From Isoetes taiwanensis (Eukaryota > Streptophyta > Lycopodiopsida > Isoetales > Isoetaceae), in NCBI GenBank assembly GCA_021234155.1, contig JAJEKV010000252.1, positions 1 through 64,000 on the forward strand: DNA of 64,000 nucleotides, in the 5' to 3' direction. A program made the position numbers and the translations under genes. Shown in pieces: positions 11,290 to 22,659 of the stretch (position 1 is its first letter; each line of letters begins with the position of its first letter). Below the pieces are notes generated by a model. That model was not told where the DNA came from, searched no databases, and worked only from the letters and a program-made list of their open reading frames with translations.

Positions 11290-12330
11290 GGGAAGTGGCT
11301 AAAATCACTGTGACTGTTCTTTTTAAGAGATAATAGCATAGGAAACAACTAGCACTAATGAACGTGATGATAAGTGAAAACCATAAGTGAAAACCATTAG
11401 AAACGTGGAAGACCTGCATAACCATTAAGAGCTACAAACAACAAAGCCATTCAAACGTGCAAGACTTGCATAATCATTAAAATGCACAACTGGAAAAGAG
11501 AGAGAACATATAGAAGAAGAATGGCGCCGCCATGCATGAAACCTTATGTTACGAATGCTCTAATCTTCCTGCAAATTCATCAACTAATTAGAAAGCAAAA
11601 TACCACAGGTACTCGATTTACCACCCAACCGGACCAACTAGAAGAGATGTCACCAAGTCAAGCTACTCCGCAAGACAAGCTCTCTCTAGCCACCAACCAC
11701 TGGTGTTACATGAACTCCTTCTAATGATATGATCAAGCAAGGAACAAGAGAAGATACTAGAAGGTAAGGCTAGGCTCATCATCAACATAGGAAGAAGCAG
11801 ATCTAGCTGTGCAGTCAACTCAGACCCCTATGCACCTTTCTGGGCATAACTTTCAAACCGTAAGGAATCTATGGACAACCAAGCCCAATCTGGAAACTAG
11901 ACTTCAAGAGCTTTCCAACAAGGTAAGGATCGCCGATTTCTGAGTTGTGCTTGCGGAGATATCACATCTCAAAGTTGTCCTTCTATTTATAGGCAACAAT
12001 ACCTTTTTTTGCCTTTTTGCCTCTAAATAAAGGTCAAGGTTTATTTTTAGCTCTCTCTTTGATAATAGCAAGGCTTAGACATACTGGATGACTTTCTTAC
12101 TTGATCATATCAATAAATATTGTTCCATGCAAGGCCACTCCCCCGAGCACCATTATTAGTTATTAACCTTAAACCATATCACCTTACTGCAACAACAATA
12201 AGATGTTAGCTTCAGCGGGGTCAATCTGCCAATTGGAATCATAGCATTCTGTAATTTTATGTGTCTTTAATATACCTGTAATTTTATGTGTCCTTAATAT
12301 ACCTGTCTTTGAAATGCAAGATATAATTGT
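11290..12330. other. intergenic, nothing recognised
   Basis: Short direct repeats such as GTGAAAACCAT occur near 11370-11400. No gene family is recognised in either strand. Confidence 0.35.
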
Positions 12331-14160
12331 TTCTTTGGCCATTTCTCTTGACCTCATGGATGACAATAAGGGTGGTTTCCCATGAAACTGGAGATCTAAA
12401 AACTTCTTGGAAGATCAACCTCATCCATGGACCCGCCTCGGTTCTATGAAAACCCAGACCTGGAGCCAATCTTAGTCGCTCTGAGGACAAATAGATTCTA
12501 CAATGCAAATCTGAGCCAATGAAGATACGAAATAGGAAAATAAGTTTAAAACCCGACAACTCACAAATGGTAATAGTTTATATCTTGTCCAGATTCTAAA
12601 TCTCAGCTCCTCAAGGTGAGGTCTTCATGGGAATATGCCAAAGTACGCATGACATCAAACAAACCTTGTCCAGGTTTGAGGCCCATGGGAAACCGCTCTA
12701 AGACCTTTTATATTTAGCTCAGTAGCACAAACAGCAGGACATATGATTCTTGAAGATTTTAACGCACATACAGGAATGAGCAACTAAGAAAGTTCAACCT
12801 TCTGGTTGGCGACGTGTTTAGCTCTAGACAACAGTCTACTGACTATCCTGTCACAAGATTTAGAAGATAGTTGCTTCAGATATGGAACATCTTTGAGTTT
12901 CTCGTTTGCAATGGTTCGCACAATGGTCATCCTCCTCCTTCTACACTTGTTGACAGGAGAATCAGGGGGGCAGATCCATCATCGTAGATTATGTGCTAGT
13001 GGCCGAGCAAGATTTGCACCTGGGAACACAGAGCAGAGATGAGAAGGTGGATTCAAATCACCAGCCCTCTTTTTTGAGGTAGACTGGCAATCTGTCAGCT
13101 CCACTACCAAGATAACTTCCAGATGCCTCAGCTCCACCTGGATTATGACCAAGTAGAGCTGTTAAAAGAAGAGTTAAGGGGAGCTGAGTTAATTATGCTG
13201 AGCTTCCCACACTAGAGCAATAGACTGACAGTTGGTCATAGTCCTTCTGAGTGCCTGCATGATGATGTTTTGAGGGAAATGCACAAGGGGACCTTCGTAT
13301 TTAACATGGTTTCCTCGAAACAAGTGGTTTGATGCTTAGTGCAAGGAGCTTAAATGCTAGCTTAGGCTGGTAATTGATCCCACTCTCATGTTCCAGGCAA
13401 TCAAGCAATACAAAGCTTTCCTCAAGGGCAAGAAGGCATATATGGCAGAACATCAGCGGTAAATGTTCTACCTCCATGATTGTCACCTCAAGGCATTGGA
13501 GAAGAGTGTTGCAGAGACCTATGGAACTTGCAAAAATATTTCTCAATAACATTGTAAGAAATACTTGATGCAACTTTGTGATCCTAACAGAGTTTGAAGT
13601 GAGATGCCAACACAAATAGGTTCAACAATGATTGTAACAGAGGCAGATGTCCCTAAAAGCTTCCAACATCTTGCAAATGGCAAGGTTACAGATTCAGATG
13701 GCATGCAGGCAAAATTGTTAAAGTGGATGAGATTTGCCCTCATCCTTATCAATTTATACAACAGGTTCCTTCTAGAAGCTTCCTCACACTGGACTGCCAA
13801 CATAAGGTGGGTGATTGACTCTGCCTTGTCGACTACTACACAATCAGGGTTAGCTCATTATTAGCAAAACTATTGACCCCATGCCATCAATTGCTGCAAG
13901 GGAAGATGGGAAAAGGGGAAAAGGGAAGACCGTATATGCCAAATTGCGACATTGGTAAAGTCGAAGATGAGAACCATATGCTCAACTGATGTGCAGCATA
14001 CACAGACATAAGAATCAGATTCAATAAGATAAGATGGGGTCGCCCGATACACATTCTTATGGCACAAGATAACATAATATTATGACCTAGCAGACGCAAT
14101 TGGAGAGATGACTGACAGACACTGAAAGATGCACCAAGACAAGGAACTCATAATATGACC
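12330..14160 (+). mobile_element. degenerate LINE: endonuclease, start of RT, and C-terminal zinc region
   Basis: In order, the plus strand shows an endonuclease remnant with DYVLVAEQDLHLG near 12990, and a pre-RT stretch (FLKGKKAYMAEHQR) near 13410. A reverse transcriptase N-terminal block (LANGKVTDSDGMQAKLLKWM) lies at 13670-13730. After an apparent internal deletion there is a C-terminal segment near 13950 with the EDENHML...C pattern typical of LINE ORF2 ends, readable only with frame changes. The RT catalytic YADD region is missing. The first part is an inverted copy of 5565-6380. It is inactive, and the copia element sits immediately downstream. Confidence 0.8.
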
Positions 14161-14348
14161 CGCTATCAAAAAGTGGGACATTGGAGCCCACAAATGTGTA
14201 CAGTTCAAAAGCTGATGATAATGAAGCACTCTCGCATGTCCATGAAGCCAGTTATAAGCGGGGTGCAGGTATCATATAGGACTAAGATAAACCTACAAAA
14301 GGACTATAGTACACTAGTGTGTCCTACTTGTATTCTCACTTGGGAAAA

Positions 14349-14541
14349 GCTCACTTGGGAAAAGCTTGGGCTCTCGGCAATATCTTTGACGTCTAGCGTG
14401 ACTGCTATAGAGCACTGCTGAAAATTCGATGGTGTAAAGGTTAATTGATAAGAAATAGTGACGATTATATATTGCCTTTGAATTATGGAGACTAGATATT
14501 TATCATTCTTGGTGCATAGATATTTGTCTTCTTTTTTAACA
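14349..14541 (+). repeat. 5' LTR of the copia element, left-truncated
   Basis: The segment matches 20711-20903 with about three substitutions and ends in TTTAACA. The first 230 bp of the LTR are absent. A short duplicated CTCACTTGGGAAAAG sits at the breakpoint. Confidence 0.9.
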
Positions 14542-14543
14542 AG

Positions 14544-14555
14544 TGGTATCAGAGC
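14544..14555 (+). other. primer binding site, initiator Met-tRNA type
   Basis: TGGTATCAGAGC lies two bases after the 5' LTR and is the standard plant LTR-element site complementary to the 3' end of initiator methionine tRNA. Confidence 0.9.
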
Positions 14556-14574
14556 AAATCTAAGCTCAGTCATT

Positions 14575-15333
14575 ATGTCAACTAGATTTGGAGCCTCCTT
14601 AACGGAGTTGGTCTTTAAAGGAGGATCTGGCTTCCAAATTTGGAAGGAGAAGATCCAAAATATTTTGCAGGAAGAAGGTCTATGGGAACTTGTGAGCACA
14701 GGGATAGAAACTCCAAAAGTGAAGATTGAAGGGGAAAAACTAGACACAAGCTCATCTAGTAAAGGTACTTCTGGTGTTTCTGAATCAATTGACACCAAAT
14801 CCATTCGTGCAAAAGGCATCATTACTAGTAAAGTTGGACCTAGTATTTTGTTAAAATTAAGAAAGCTCAGTCCAAAACAAATGTGGGATTATTTAGTTGA
14901 CAGGTTTGAGGTGAAGTCATCTTCACAATTAGATGTGCTGGAGAAGGAGCTGCGACAAATGAAGTTTGAAGAAGGTCAAGACATAGGTGAGTTTTTTGGA
15001 AAGATGGATGTGATCTTTGCAGATTTAGAAGCTGCAGGGGCAGCTATGAATGAACAAGCGCAAATAAATGCTATTGCAAGAGCAGTCTCAAGGTACGAAA
15101 ACTTGGCTGTATTAATCAGAAATGTAGCAAGAGATAAGGATCACGCAGAGAGAATGGTCAGGACAGAATTGGAGCAGCAGAAGGTTAACAATGATGACGA
15201 AGAGGATGCAGAAGTTTTGTATGCAGGAAAGGGGAAAAGTAGCTCTACCCAAGTTAGACTTGGGCAAGGCAGCCAAAAGAATCAAACAGAGATTGGACCC
15301 TGCTATTATTGCCACGAGATGGGGCATTTAAAG
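14575..15333 (+). pseudogene. gag: copia gag, N-terminal part
   Basis: The ATG at 14575 follows the primer binding site and starts the usual copia capsid region. The earlier ATG in this frame lies inside the LTR. The frame contains the FQIWKEKIQNIL and WDYLVDRFEV blocks of the gag_pre-integrase/UBN2-type capsid. It ends within the first zinc knuckle (CYYCHEMGH) where the hAT-like element enters. Continuation of the knuckle is at 16846. Confidence 0.9.
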
Positions 15334-16837
15334 CATAGTTACCGGGAACGCCGTTCCGAACGCGTTCCCGTTCCGAAACGCGTTCCCGAGGTTGCCACGT
15401 TCTGGGAACGCCAAGTTCCCATTCCACACCGTTTGTTACCGGGAACGGCATTCCAAACAGCATTCCCATATTTGGGAACGGCGTTCCCGGTAAGTTCCCT
15501 TAAAAAAAAAAAAACAACAAGGATTCCATGGTTTTGGTTAACAAAAAAACCATCGTTCATTTTTTCCCCTTTCTGTCGGGCGGGAGCAGAGAACGGCGCA
15601 GACAATTCACCGAAAAATCGGCCTTGTCTTCTGCTGCTAATCGAGCTTCTGCCTTCTATGCTAATCAGCCTTCTCTGTTTCTAATCCCAAACCTCTGTAA
15701 TCGGCTCTATGATCTTAATCAGCAATGCATGTTGTAATCAGCTCTGCCTCTGACGGATGATCCTTTGTTTGGTTTTGATTCTTCAGCAAAGCGTAAGCAA
15801 ACATCAATTTTCGTCTGATTTGGCAAGATCTATTTGATATTTTTGTTTATTTGCAAGGTCATTTGATATTTTCTTTTGTTTATTCAGTTCAAAGCATTCT
15901 CCTGCTTCAAAAGACCTCACCAAATTGGTTCAAAACGACCTGTCTCATCAGACAAAACGACCTGCTTTGCTTAAGACCTGCTTCAAAACGACCTGCTGCT
16001 CAAACTTGTAAGTATTCTTTCTTTCCAAATATTTTTTCCAGTAAACTTTCGGTTAGTATTCTTTCCAGTATACTTTCGGTCCCAGTAAGTATTCTTTCCA
16101 GTATTCTTTCCAGGCCTGTCACAAATGGGAGAGGCTGGCCATTGTGTGTTTAGCTTAGCCGGTTGTTCCATGAAAACTTCTTATACTCAGTTAAACCCAC
16201 GATGGACAATCCATTGAATAAGGTTTCAATATATCCAGGTTTCAATACTGATGTACTTAATAATTACATTCAGGTCTGAGTACCAGTAGTGGCAGAGGTA
16301 ATCCTGCATTTTACAGGTCTACTTAAATAAAGGAAAACTATTATCTTTATCTTGGACAGACTTCAATTATGATTTGGAAAGCTACTTCTGTTCTCCATCT
16401 TGCTTCTTTTGGCATTTGATCATCCAGTAACTTTTAATGGTTCAATAAAAGAATAAGCTGCAACGTGAATGTATGTTATAAAGTTAAGGTAAGTTGTTTT
16501 AAAAATTCCTTCCAGAGAGACTCAGCTTTGAAACTTTGGATACACCTAAGTAGTAAATAAGTGATAACCACCTCTTCTTCTTACACCATATAATGTTTTA
16601 AAAAAAGAAGTATTTACGGAGTGGGTTGCATGTTTTTATCTACAAAGTAGTCTTCATGTATCCTTTTTTTAATTCTAAGTGTTCTACAATGATCACGAGG
16701 CAAAGAGAACGCCAAAACTGTTTTTAAATTTTAAAAATTCGAATGTTGGTCGTTCCCGTTCCGATCCGTTCCCGTTCCGGTTCCAGATTTTAGGTTTACG
16801 TTCCCGTTCCGTTCCCGTTCCGTTCCAGGTAACTATG
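15334..16837. mobile_element. hAT-like non-autonomous DNA transposon inside gag
   Basis: The ends form inverted repeats, CATAGTTACC plus GGAACG after one mismatch. They are flanked by a perfect 8-bp duplication ATTTAAAG at 15326-15333 and 16838-16845. Eight-base duplications are characteristic of hAT elements. Both subterminal regions are packed with GGAACG/CGTTCC motifs, as expected for transposase binding sites. The inside (about 15500-16100) looks like leader and intron sequence, with no transposase domain. Excising the element plus one target copy rejoins the copia frame exactly. Confidence 0.88.
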
Positions 16838-16845
16838 ATTTAAAG

Positions 16846-17412
16846 TGGAACTGTCCTAAACTGGCAAATAGAGATGTTAACTGCTTTACTTGTGGTGGGA
16901 GAGGACATATGGCATCAGAATGTCCAACACCCAAAGGAAGAGGTCGAGGTAGGGGAAGAGGTAGACGAGGGAGTACACCTTCTAGAGGACGAGGATATGG
17001 AAGAAAATCAGGAGTAAACTTGGCCCAAGAATATGAAACAGACAAGGATCTGGAGGAAGAGGTAAAGTGCAGCCCAATTCTTTCTAGTTATGACTCAAAA
17101 ACTAAAGCAAATTGTGACGTGTTTGTAGTTGATAGTGGAGCAGAAAGAACCGTAGTGGGATCTGCGGACATCCTCAGAAATCTCAAAACTAGCAGTTCAA
17201 CCACTCATGTTCAAATGGGAAATGGAGATTTGCAAGAAGTGGAGGGGAATGGACTGCTACAGCTATATGATTTTGATGGAAACTTAGTGAATATAGAGAA
17301 TGTATTGTGTGTTCCAACATTAGTTAAGAATCTGATATCCGTCAGCCAGCTTGTAGACCTTGGCTACAAACTTGTGTTTGAAAAATTTGGATGTAGTGTT
17401 TTTGGGAAATAA
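16846..17412 (+). pseudogene. copia gag C-terminus and protease
   Basis: Directly after the target duplication, the last residues of the first zinc knuckle (WNC) resume the gag frame. A second CX2CX4HX4C knuckle (CFTCGGRGHMASEC) and an Arg/Gly-rich stretch follow. The aspartic protease has FVVDSGAERTVVG, with the D-S-G catalytic triplet intact. The frame ends at a stop near 17410 caused by a frame change, and the downstream sequence continues in another frame. Confidence 0.9.
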
Positions 17413-17770
17413 AATTAAGTTTTTTGCTAAAAGAGTGGGAAAATTATTTCAGTTCACAAGTGGACGCACAAATGCAGGCAATATAAATGCAGTTTCATGT
17501 TCTGATGTTAAGCTTTGGCATGACAGACTAGCACATGTGAATTTAAATACCATTAAGTTCATGAAAAGAAAAGGTTTAATACAATGTTCTGATGATGCGT
17601 GTAACAATTTCTTATGCAAAGGATGCTTAATTGGAAAAATCACCAGACTACCATTTTCGAAAACTGCAAAAAGAGCTACCAGTGTGTTAGAATTGATACA
17701 TAGATATTTGTGGGCCCTTAAATGTGAGGGGAAGAACAGGCAAGAAATATTTCATTTCGTTTATAGATGA
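17413..17770 (+). pseudogene. copia GAG-pre-integrase domain with integrase start
   Basis: The frame starting upstream at about 17360 carries the zinc-binding region WHDRLAHVN followed by LCKGC. The integrase core begins at LELIHRYLWAL. The usual first catalytic aspartate in this block is replaced by tyrosine (HRY). A frame change near 17750 ends the segment. Confidence 0.85.
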
Positions 17771-18575
17771 CTATAGCAGGAAGGGGAAGTGCTATTGCTT
17801 GTCATCAAAGTTTCAAGCTTTTGAAGCATTCAAAATTTATGTGAGTGAAGTAGAAAGGCAAACAGGGAAAACCTTAAAATGTTTAAGGATAGATAGAGGT
17901 GGGGAGTTTCTATCAAAACATTTCAAAGCATACTGCCGAAGCAAGGGAATAAAAAGACAACTAACTTGTGTGCATTCACCTCAGCAGAACGGAGTGGCCG
18001 AAAGAAAGAACAGGACTGTCCTGAACGCAGTGAGAGCAATGCTCAAGCATACTGGTTTGCCGAATTCACTCTGGGAAGAGGCCTTAAAGACTGTATATTT
18101 TATACATAATAAATTGCCATCGGCTAGTGTTGATGGAAATATACCAGATCAGCTGTGGTATGATAGATATGACTTGCACGATTATGAGAGGTTAAAAGCA
18201 TACGAGTGCCTGGGATATGTGCATATACCAAAAGAAAAACGTAAGAAACTGGATGATCGGGCAGAACTGGCATACCTGGTTGGGTATGACGAGGAATCTA
18301 AGGCCTATAGAATGTATGTGCCTGAGTCTCACAAAATAATTATAAGCAGGGATGTTAAATTCGATGAGCACACTCTTTATAAACACAGATTTAAGCAAGA
18401 AGAGGTGTCTTCCAAAACACCATTCATGAATAACAAAACAGATAGCATGGAGATTGGTGAATCAAATGAAGAAGATAATCAGGAAAATGAAGGAAAAGAT
18501 ACAGCTGATGGAGATAATGAAATAACGGAGCATAAATCAGATTTGGATGTGGATATTGCAGAAGTTGATCAATAG
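17724..18575 (+). pseudogene. copia integrase
   Basis: The frame has the second catalytic aspartate in RIDRGGEFLS and the catalytic glutamate in SPQQNGVAERKNRT, then the C-terminal RSY-like region VGYDEESKAYRMY. An acidic linker ends at a TAG at 18573. The RT frame continues in register after it, so this is a nonsense mutation. The domain would be non-functional because the first aspartate is also lost. Confidence 0.9.
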
Positions 18576-19745
18576 GAGGAAAGACTTGAAGATCTATCGC
18601 AGGAGATTCAAGGAGAATCATCACAATCTACTGCACAAGAACATGCACATACAAGGAAAAGAAAAGGAGAAATAGAGAAGCTGCATGAAATGATTAGACT
18701 TGATCCTAACATATATGGTAGAGATTTGACAGGCAAAAGTCTGAGGACAAAAAGGGCACTATCGATCATGACAATTTTGGAACCAGACGTGCCATCCAAT
18801 TTTGGAGAAGCCATAAATAGTGCAGAAGCCAATAACTGGAAAAAAGCAATGGAGGATGAGTTACAATCATTCATAGACACAGGCACGTTTGAAATTGTAA
18901 TAAGGCCAGAAGATAAAAATATCGTTGGTAATAAATGGATATTCAAAATCAAACAGGAAACAGATGGCTCAAAAAGGTACAAGGCCAGATTAGTAGCTAA
19001 AGGCTATTCTCAGAAAAAGGGCAAGGATTTTTATAAGACTTTCTCTCCACTGGTAAAACTCACGAGTGTGAGAATAAGAATAAGAATAAGAATGATTTTT
19101 TATCGTCCACTGAGGCCAATCGGCCTATGGGACCCACAAGGAGCGCAGCAAACTTATTACTGTCCGGGTTAAACACTTCTAGTTATTGCAAATGCTTTGA
19201 ACTTCGAAATCCACCACATGGATGTTAAAACAACGTTCTTAAATGCTGAGCTTGATGAAGACATCTACATGCATCCACCTGGGTTTCAGAAAAACAAAGA
19301 TCAAGTATGGAAACTAAAGCGTGCTGTGTATGGCTTCAGACAGTCGCCTAGACAGTGGTTTCTCTGTATAAATAAATTCCTTATAGAATAGGGATTCACA
19401 AAGCTGTGTCAGGACGAGAACTTGTACATGTTGAAATCTGACAATGGATTTTGTGTTCTCGCTTTGTATGTAGATGATTGTGTGCTAGTAGCAAATAATG
19501 GCAAAGTTCTGGAATTGTGCAAGAGAATCTTGAAACAGAGGTTTAAGATGACAGATTTGGGGGCACTAAAACAATTCCTGGGAATGGAGGTCTTCAGAGA
19601 TAGAGATAATAAATTGTTAAGGCTGTCACAAAGCAGAAATATCAGTAACATCTTGAAAAGGTTCAACATGGAAAGCGCAAACATTGTAAGTACTCCAATG
19701 GTACCAGGACAGAAGCTCTCATTGAACAATGCCCTACTACTCTAG
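18576..19745 (+). pseudogene. copia reverse transcriptase, interrupted
   Basis: N-terminal RT blocks W..AM.DEL..F, NKWIFKIK and YKARLVAKGYSQ precede the 99-bp insertion at 19074. After it, HHMDVKTTFLNAELDEDIYM and the catalytic LYVDDCVLVAN (near 19470) are present. A TAG at 19388 and a frame change near 19740 break the frame further. The catalytic aspartates themselves are intact. Confidence 0.9.
19074..19172 (-). mobile_element. 5'-truncated LINE tail inserted in copia RT
   Basis: On the minus strand the segment reads GGGTCCCATAGGCCGATTGG, then a body like other copies of this family, and ends in (TTATTC)n. The insertion is 99 bp, so it keeps the RT register but adds an in-frame stop. Boundaries are uncertain by two or three bases and no clear target duplication is visible. 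Confidence 0.8.
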
Positions 19746-19759
19746 AAGAAAAGCTAGAA

Positions 19760-20452
19760 ATGGAGGAAAGGCCTTATAGGGAATTAATCGGATGTTTGCT
19801 GTATGTATCAAACAACACGAGGCCTGATATTGCCTTTAGTGTAAACCTGCTGAGTAGATTCTGCAACAGTCCAGGCAAAGCACATTGGGCAGCTGCCAAT
19901 GTCCTAAGGTATTTGAAAGGCACTCAAGTGCAGGGTTTGACATACAAATCTGATGATGGAGATAAGTTAGAACTGCATGCATATTCAGATGTGGATTGGG
20001 GAGACGATATAGATAGTAGAAAATCAACATCCGGTTATATTGTAATGCTTGACAATAATGTTATATCTTGGAGGAGTAAAAAACAAAATTCGCTAGCAAT
20101 GTCCTCTACGGAGGCTGAGTATGCAGCAGCATCACTAGCATCAAGGGAGATTATGTGGCTGAGGAGATTACTGGAAGAAATTGGAATCTCTCAGGACCAA
20201 TCTACCATATTATGTACTGACAGCATGAGCTGTATGGCAATAGCCAAAAATCCGGTGTTCCATGAGCGAACAAAGCATATTGAAATGAATATGCACTTTA
20301 TCCAAAATATGGTTGAAGACAAGACACTACAGCTAAAGCATATACACACTGCAGAACAAGCGGCTGACATACTCACCAAAGCTTTACCAGTGTCACAATT
20401 TTTGTATTTAAAATCAAGGCTGTTAGTTGAAGACTGGGAACACAGGCAATAG
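19760..20452 (+). pseudogene. copia RNase H domain
   Basis: The open frame carries the end of RT (RPYRELIGCLLYVSNNTRPD) and RNase H motifs YSDVDWGDD, STSGY, SSTEAEY and the TKHIEMNMHFI block. This ends the polyprotein just before the polypurine tract. This part alone is free of stops. Confidence 0.92.
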
Positions 20453-20471
20453 ACAATAGAGAATTTGCCAT

Positions 20472-20480
20472 GAAGGGGAA
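20472..20480 (+). other. polypurine tract of the copia element
   Basis: GAAGGGGAA immediately precedes the TG start of the 3' LTR, the expected plus-strand primer position. Confidence 0.85.
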
Positions 20481-20903
20481 TGTTAAAATATAAAGGGTCA
20501 TGGCAAATATGTTATTGAAGCAGAAGTTAAATTGAAGTCCTAAGGTTATGAAGACATGAAATTAAACAATGGGACAAATAAGGAAATCACCGAGATAAAA
20601 AGTTTGAGTTGTTCGGTGGAAAGATTAACATGGTGAAAATATAAGGAGATAGTAGAGCAAGTCGGAATTGGCTGAATCACATAAAGGCGATCTGCTGCAA
20701 GTCGGATTTGGCTCACTTGGGAAAAGCTTGGGCTCTCGGCAATATCTTTGACGTCTAGCATGACTGCTATAGAGCACTGCTGAAAATTCGATGGTGTAAA
20801 GGTTAATTGATAAGAAATAGTGACGATTATATATTGCCTTTGAACTATTGAGACTAGATATTTATCATTCTTGGTGCATAGATATTTGTCTTCTTTTTTA
20901 ACA
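20481..20903 (+). repeat. 3' LTR of the copia element, complete
   Basis: It starts TGTTAAAATAT after the polypurine tract and ends TTTTTTAACA, with TG...CA termini over 423 bp. Confidence 0.9.
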
Positions 20904-21125
20904 ATGATAAGCGTATTTCTTCTCAGGTGGTGCTTCAAGAAATTCGTAAGAAGTTGTGTAATTGCTTTTAGATCTCCAATTGGCCTGATCGTATTAAAAT
21001 TCCAATATGGAGTGATCATCTAAAAGTGATTGATGCTTCAGGGACATTTCTTACTTCTGGAAGTACTTTGTAATATTTTGAGTGTATAATATGAAGTAAA
21101 ACACGTTCTTCAAAAAAAAAAAAAG
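20904..21125 (+). mobile_element. poly(A)-ended retrotransposon 3' end
   Basis: About 200 bp of sequence with protein-like runs (VVLQEIRKKLCN, IPIWSDHLK) ends in a 13-A tract at 21112-21124. This matches the 3' end of an L1-like LINE into which the copia element may have inserted. Confidence 0.45.
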
Positions 21126-21210
21126 ATTTTGACTTTATTTTCTTATTTCATATCTTCATCAGCTCAGATTTACGTTGTAGAATTTGTTCTTCCTCATAGT
21201 GGCTCAGTGT
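21126..21210 (-). mobile_element. small LINE fragment related to 6145-6220
   Basis: TTTGACTTTATTTTCTTATT and TTGTAGAATTTGTTCTTCCT occur in both places in the same order. It is a third piece of the LINE family at 5.6-6.4 and 12.3-13.1 kb. Confidence 0.65.
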
Positions 21211-21574
21211 AAACTGATGTGTCTTAACTAAAAAAAATTCAACGCCTACGTGTGGATATAAACCCGTAGTATTTTTTTTATAGTGTGGTAATATTAGATT
21301 TCCACACATTGTAATGTTTAATACGTCTTTTATTTGAAGAACAAACAATGCCTAGTGGCATTAAAACAACAATGTTGTTTTCTTTCTCCACGTGTGGATA
21401 TGGAATGTAATTTTTTTTTAGATGTAGTAATATTATTTCTCCACGTGTTGTAATGTTTAAACAATGTGTATTATATTGAGAGCAAACAATGCTTAGTTGC
21501 ACTAGAAACAACAGTGAAAAAAAAAACAACACATTGATCCTTTTTCTGAGACTGAGCAGATTTTGGTGTTATTG

Positions 21575-21671
21575 TGAGACCTCATGATGAGGTAGAATGA
21601 ATGTGCATTATCTCTAAGACATTAGTCTAATTATGGTATTACATGGAAGTTATGGCTTGTTATATGTTAAG
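21575..21671. repeat. fragment of the 41-45 kb LTR element interior
   Basis: The sequence from GACCTCATGATGAGGTAGAATG to TATATGTTAAG matches 44438-44528 with few differences. Confidence 0.75.
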
Positions 21672-21672
21672 A

Positions 21673-22060
21673 ATGGAATAGAATAGAATAGAGCCAATTG
21701 GCCTATGGGACCCAAACAGGAGGCGCAGCAAGCGTATTACTGTCCGGGTTACAAACCCCCTCTCCACCCTAAAGGGTTGTTTGGGGGAAAAATCGTGACA
21801 AGAATAGGTTTGCTGTCAAACTATACAAATACAAATACAAATATATATCATGGGGGACAGAAATATGTATATGTATCAAGTAAGTGCCCGAGGACCGAGC
21901 TGAATCCATGATCTCTTGAATGTATGAGCCCAACCTCCGTACTGAGCTCGTGCTCAGCATCTCATGCAGGGGCTGGCTAGGACGGACCAGCTCAGCATCG
22001 CGTATCCGAATGTCATCATATGCCGGACAACTCTGAAGGGTGTGGCAATGCATGCATGTT
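21673..22060 (-). mobile_element. LINE with (TATTC)n tail: ORF2 C-terminus and 3' end
   Basis: On the minus strand an ORF end (SCPAYDDIRIRDAELVRP, LGSYIQEIMD) is followed by a 3' untranslated body containing TGGGTCCCATAGGCCAATTG and the tail (TATTC)3. The CPAY..IR block is the zinc-region end of LINE ORF2 and also occurs in the 38.5-kb copy. Only this 3' part is present. Confidence 0.75.
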
Positions 22061-22152
22061 GAGTCCTTTTAGTACTTAAGACCATGCAGTGCATGCGTAC
22101 AATGCAATGCATGCATGTTGAGTCCTTTATTATTTAACACCATGCAAGGCAC
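22040..22152. repeat. tandem duplication around GCATGCATGTTGAGTCCTT
   Basis: CAATGCATGCATGTTGAGTCCTT occurs twice about 57 bp apart, followed by similar sequence (CACCATGCA or GACCATGCA). Confidence 0.7.
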
Positions 22153-22659
22153 ATTGCTTACTTTCTTTTGTGGCCATATAGGTATTTTCACATAAGAGAC
22201 ATACGACATTCATCTTCACAGTAAATTTGCAGATTAGCTTTGTTTGTATGAGAGTGAGAATTCACAAATCTCCAGTTCATATAAATATAGCTTATTATGC
22301 TCGAGTAGCAAGCTGTGATACTGTGTTCATGCAGGCAGCAAGGTCCAGTACTATGTTCATGAGAATCTCGTCGCCTTTGCTTGTATTTTAGTCCTTCAAT
22401 AGAAGTATATACCTCTCAAAGCATAATTTGCAAGCCCCTTCGTCATGTGCATCCACCTGAAGAAAGCTTTGAAATAAATTTTGCCAAGTTGGATGTTGCA
22501 TAGGTTATTCCACAAGAGATATCAGCTAACTTGCTGTCAATAGACAAACTTACTTATTTACACATTTATTTGTCAATTTGTAATGTAAGTGTAAGATTCA
22601 TGATTTCCTTTATTTGTTCGTTTTATTTACACTTCGTTGTATATTACAACATACGGTAT

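Larger units (their letters stand above)
14349..20903 (+). mobile_element. Ty1/copia LTR retrotransposon, defective, with nested insertions
   Basis: The order LTR, primer binding site, gag, protease, integrase, reverse transcriptase, RNase H, polypurine tract, LTR is that of Ty1/copia. The 5' LTR lacks its first 230 bp or so, and the right LTR is complete at 423 bp. The shared 193 bp of the two LTRs differ at three positions that I can count, so the insertion is fairly young. The polyprotein is broken by a 1504-bp hAT-like insertion in gag, frame changes near 17405, 17750 and 19740, stops at 18573 and 19388, and a 99-bp LINE-derived insertion at 19074. No target duplication can be checked because the left end is lost. 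Confidence 0.93.
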
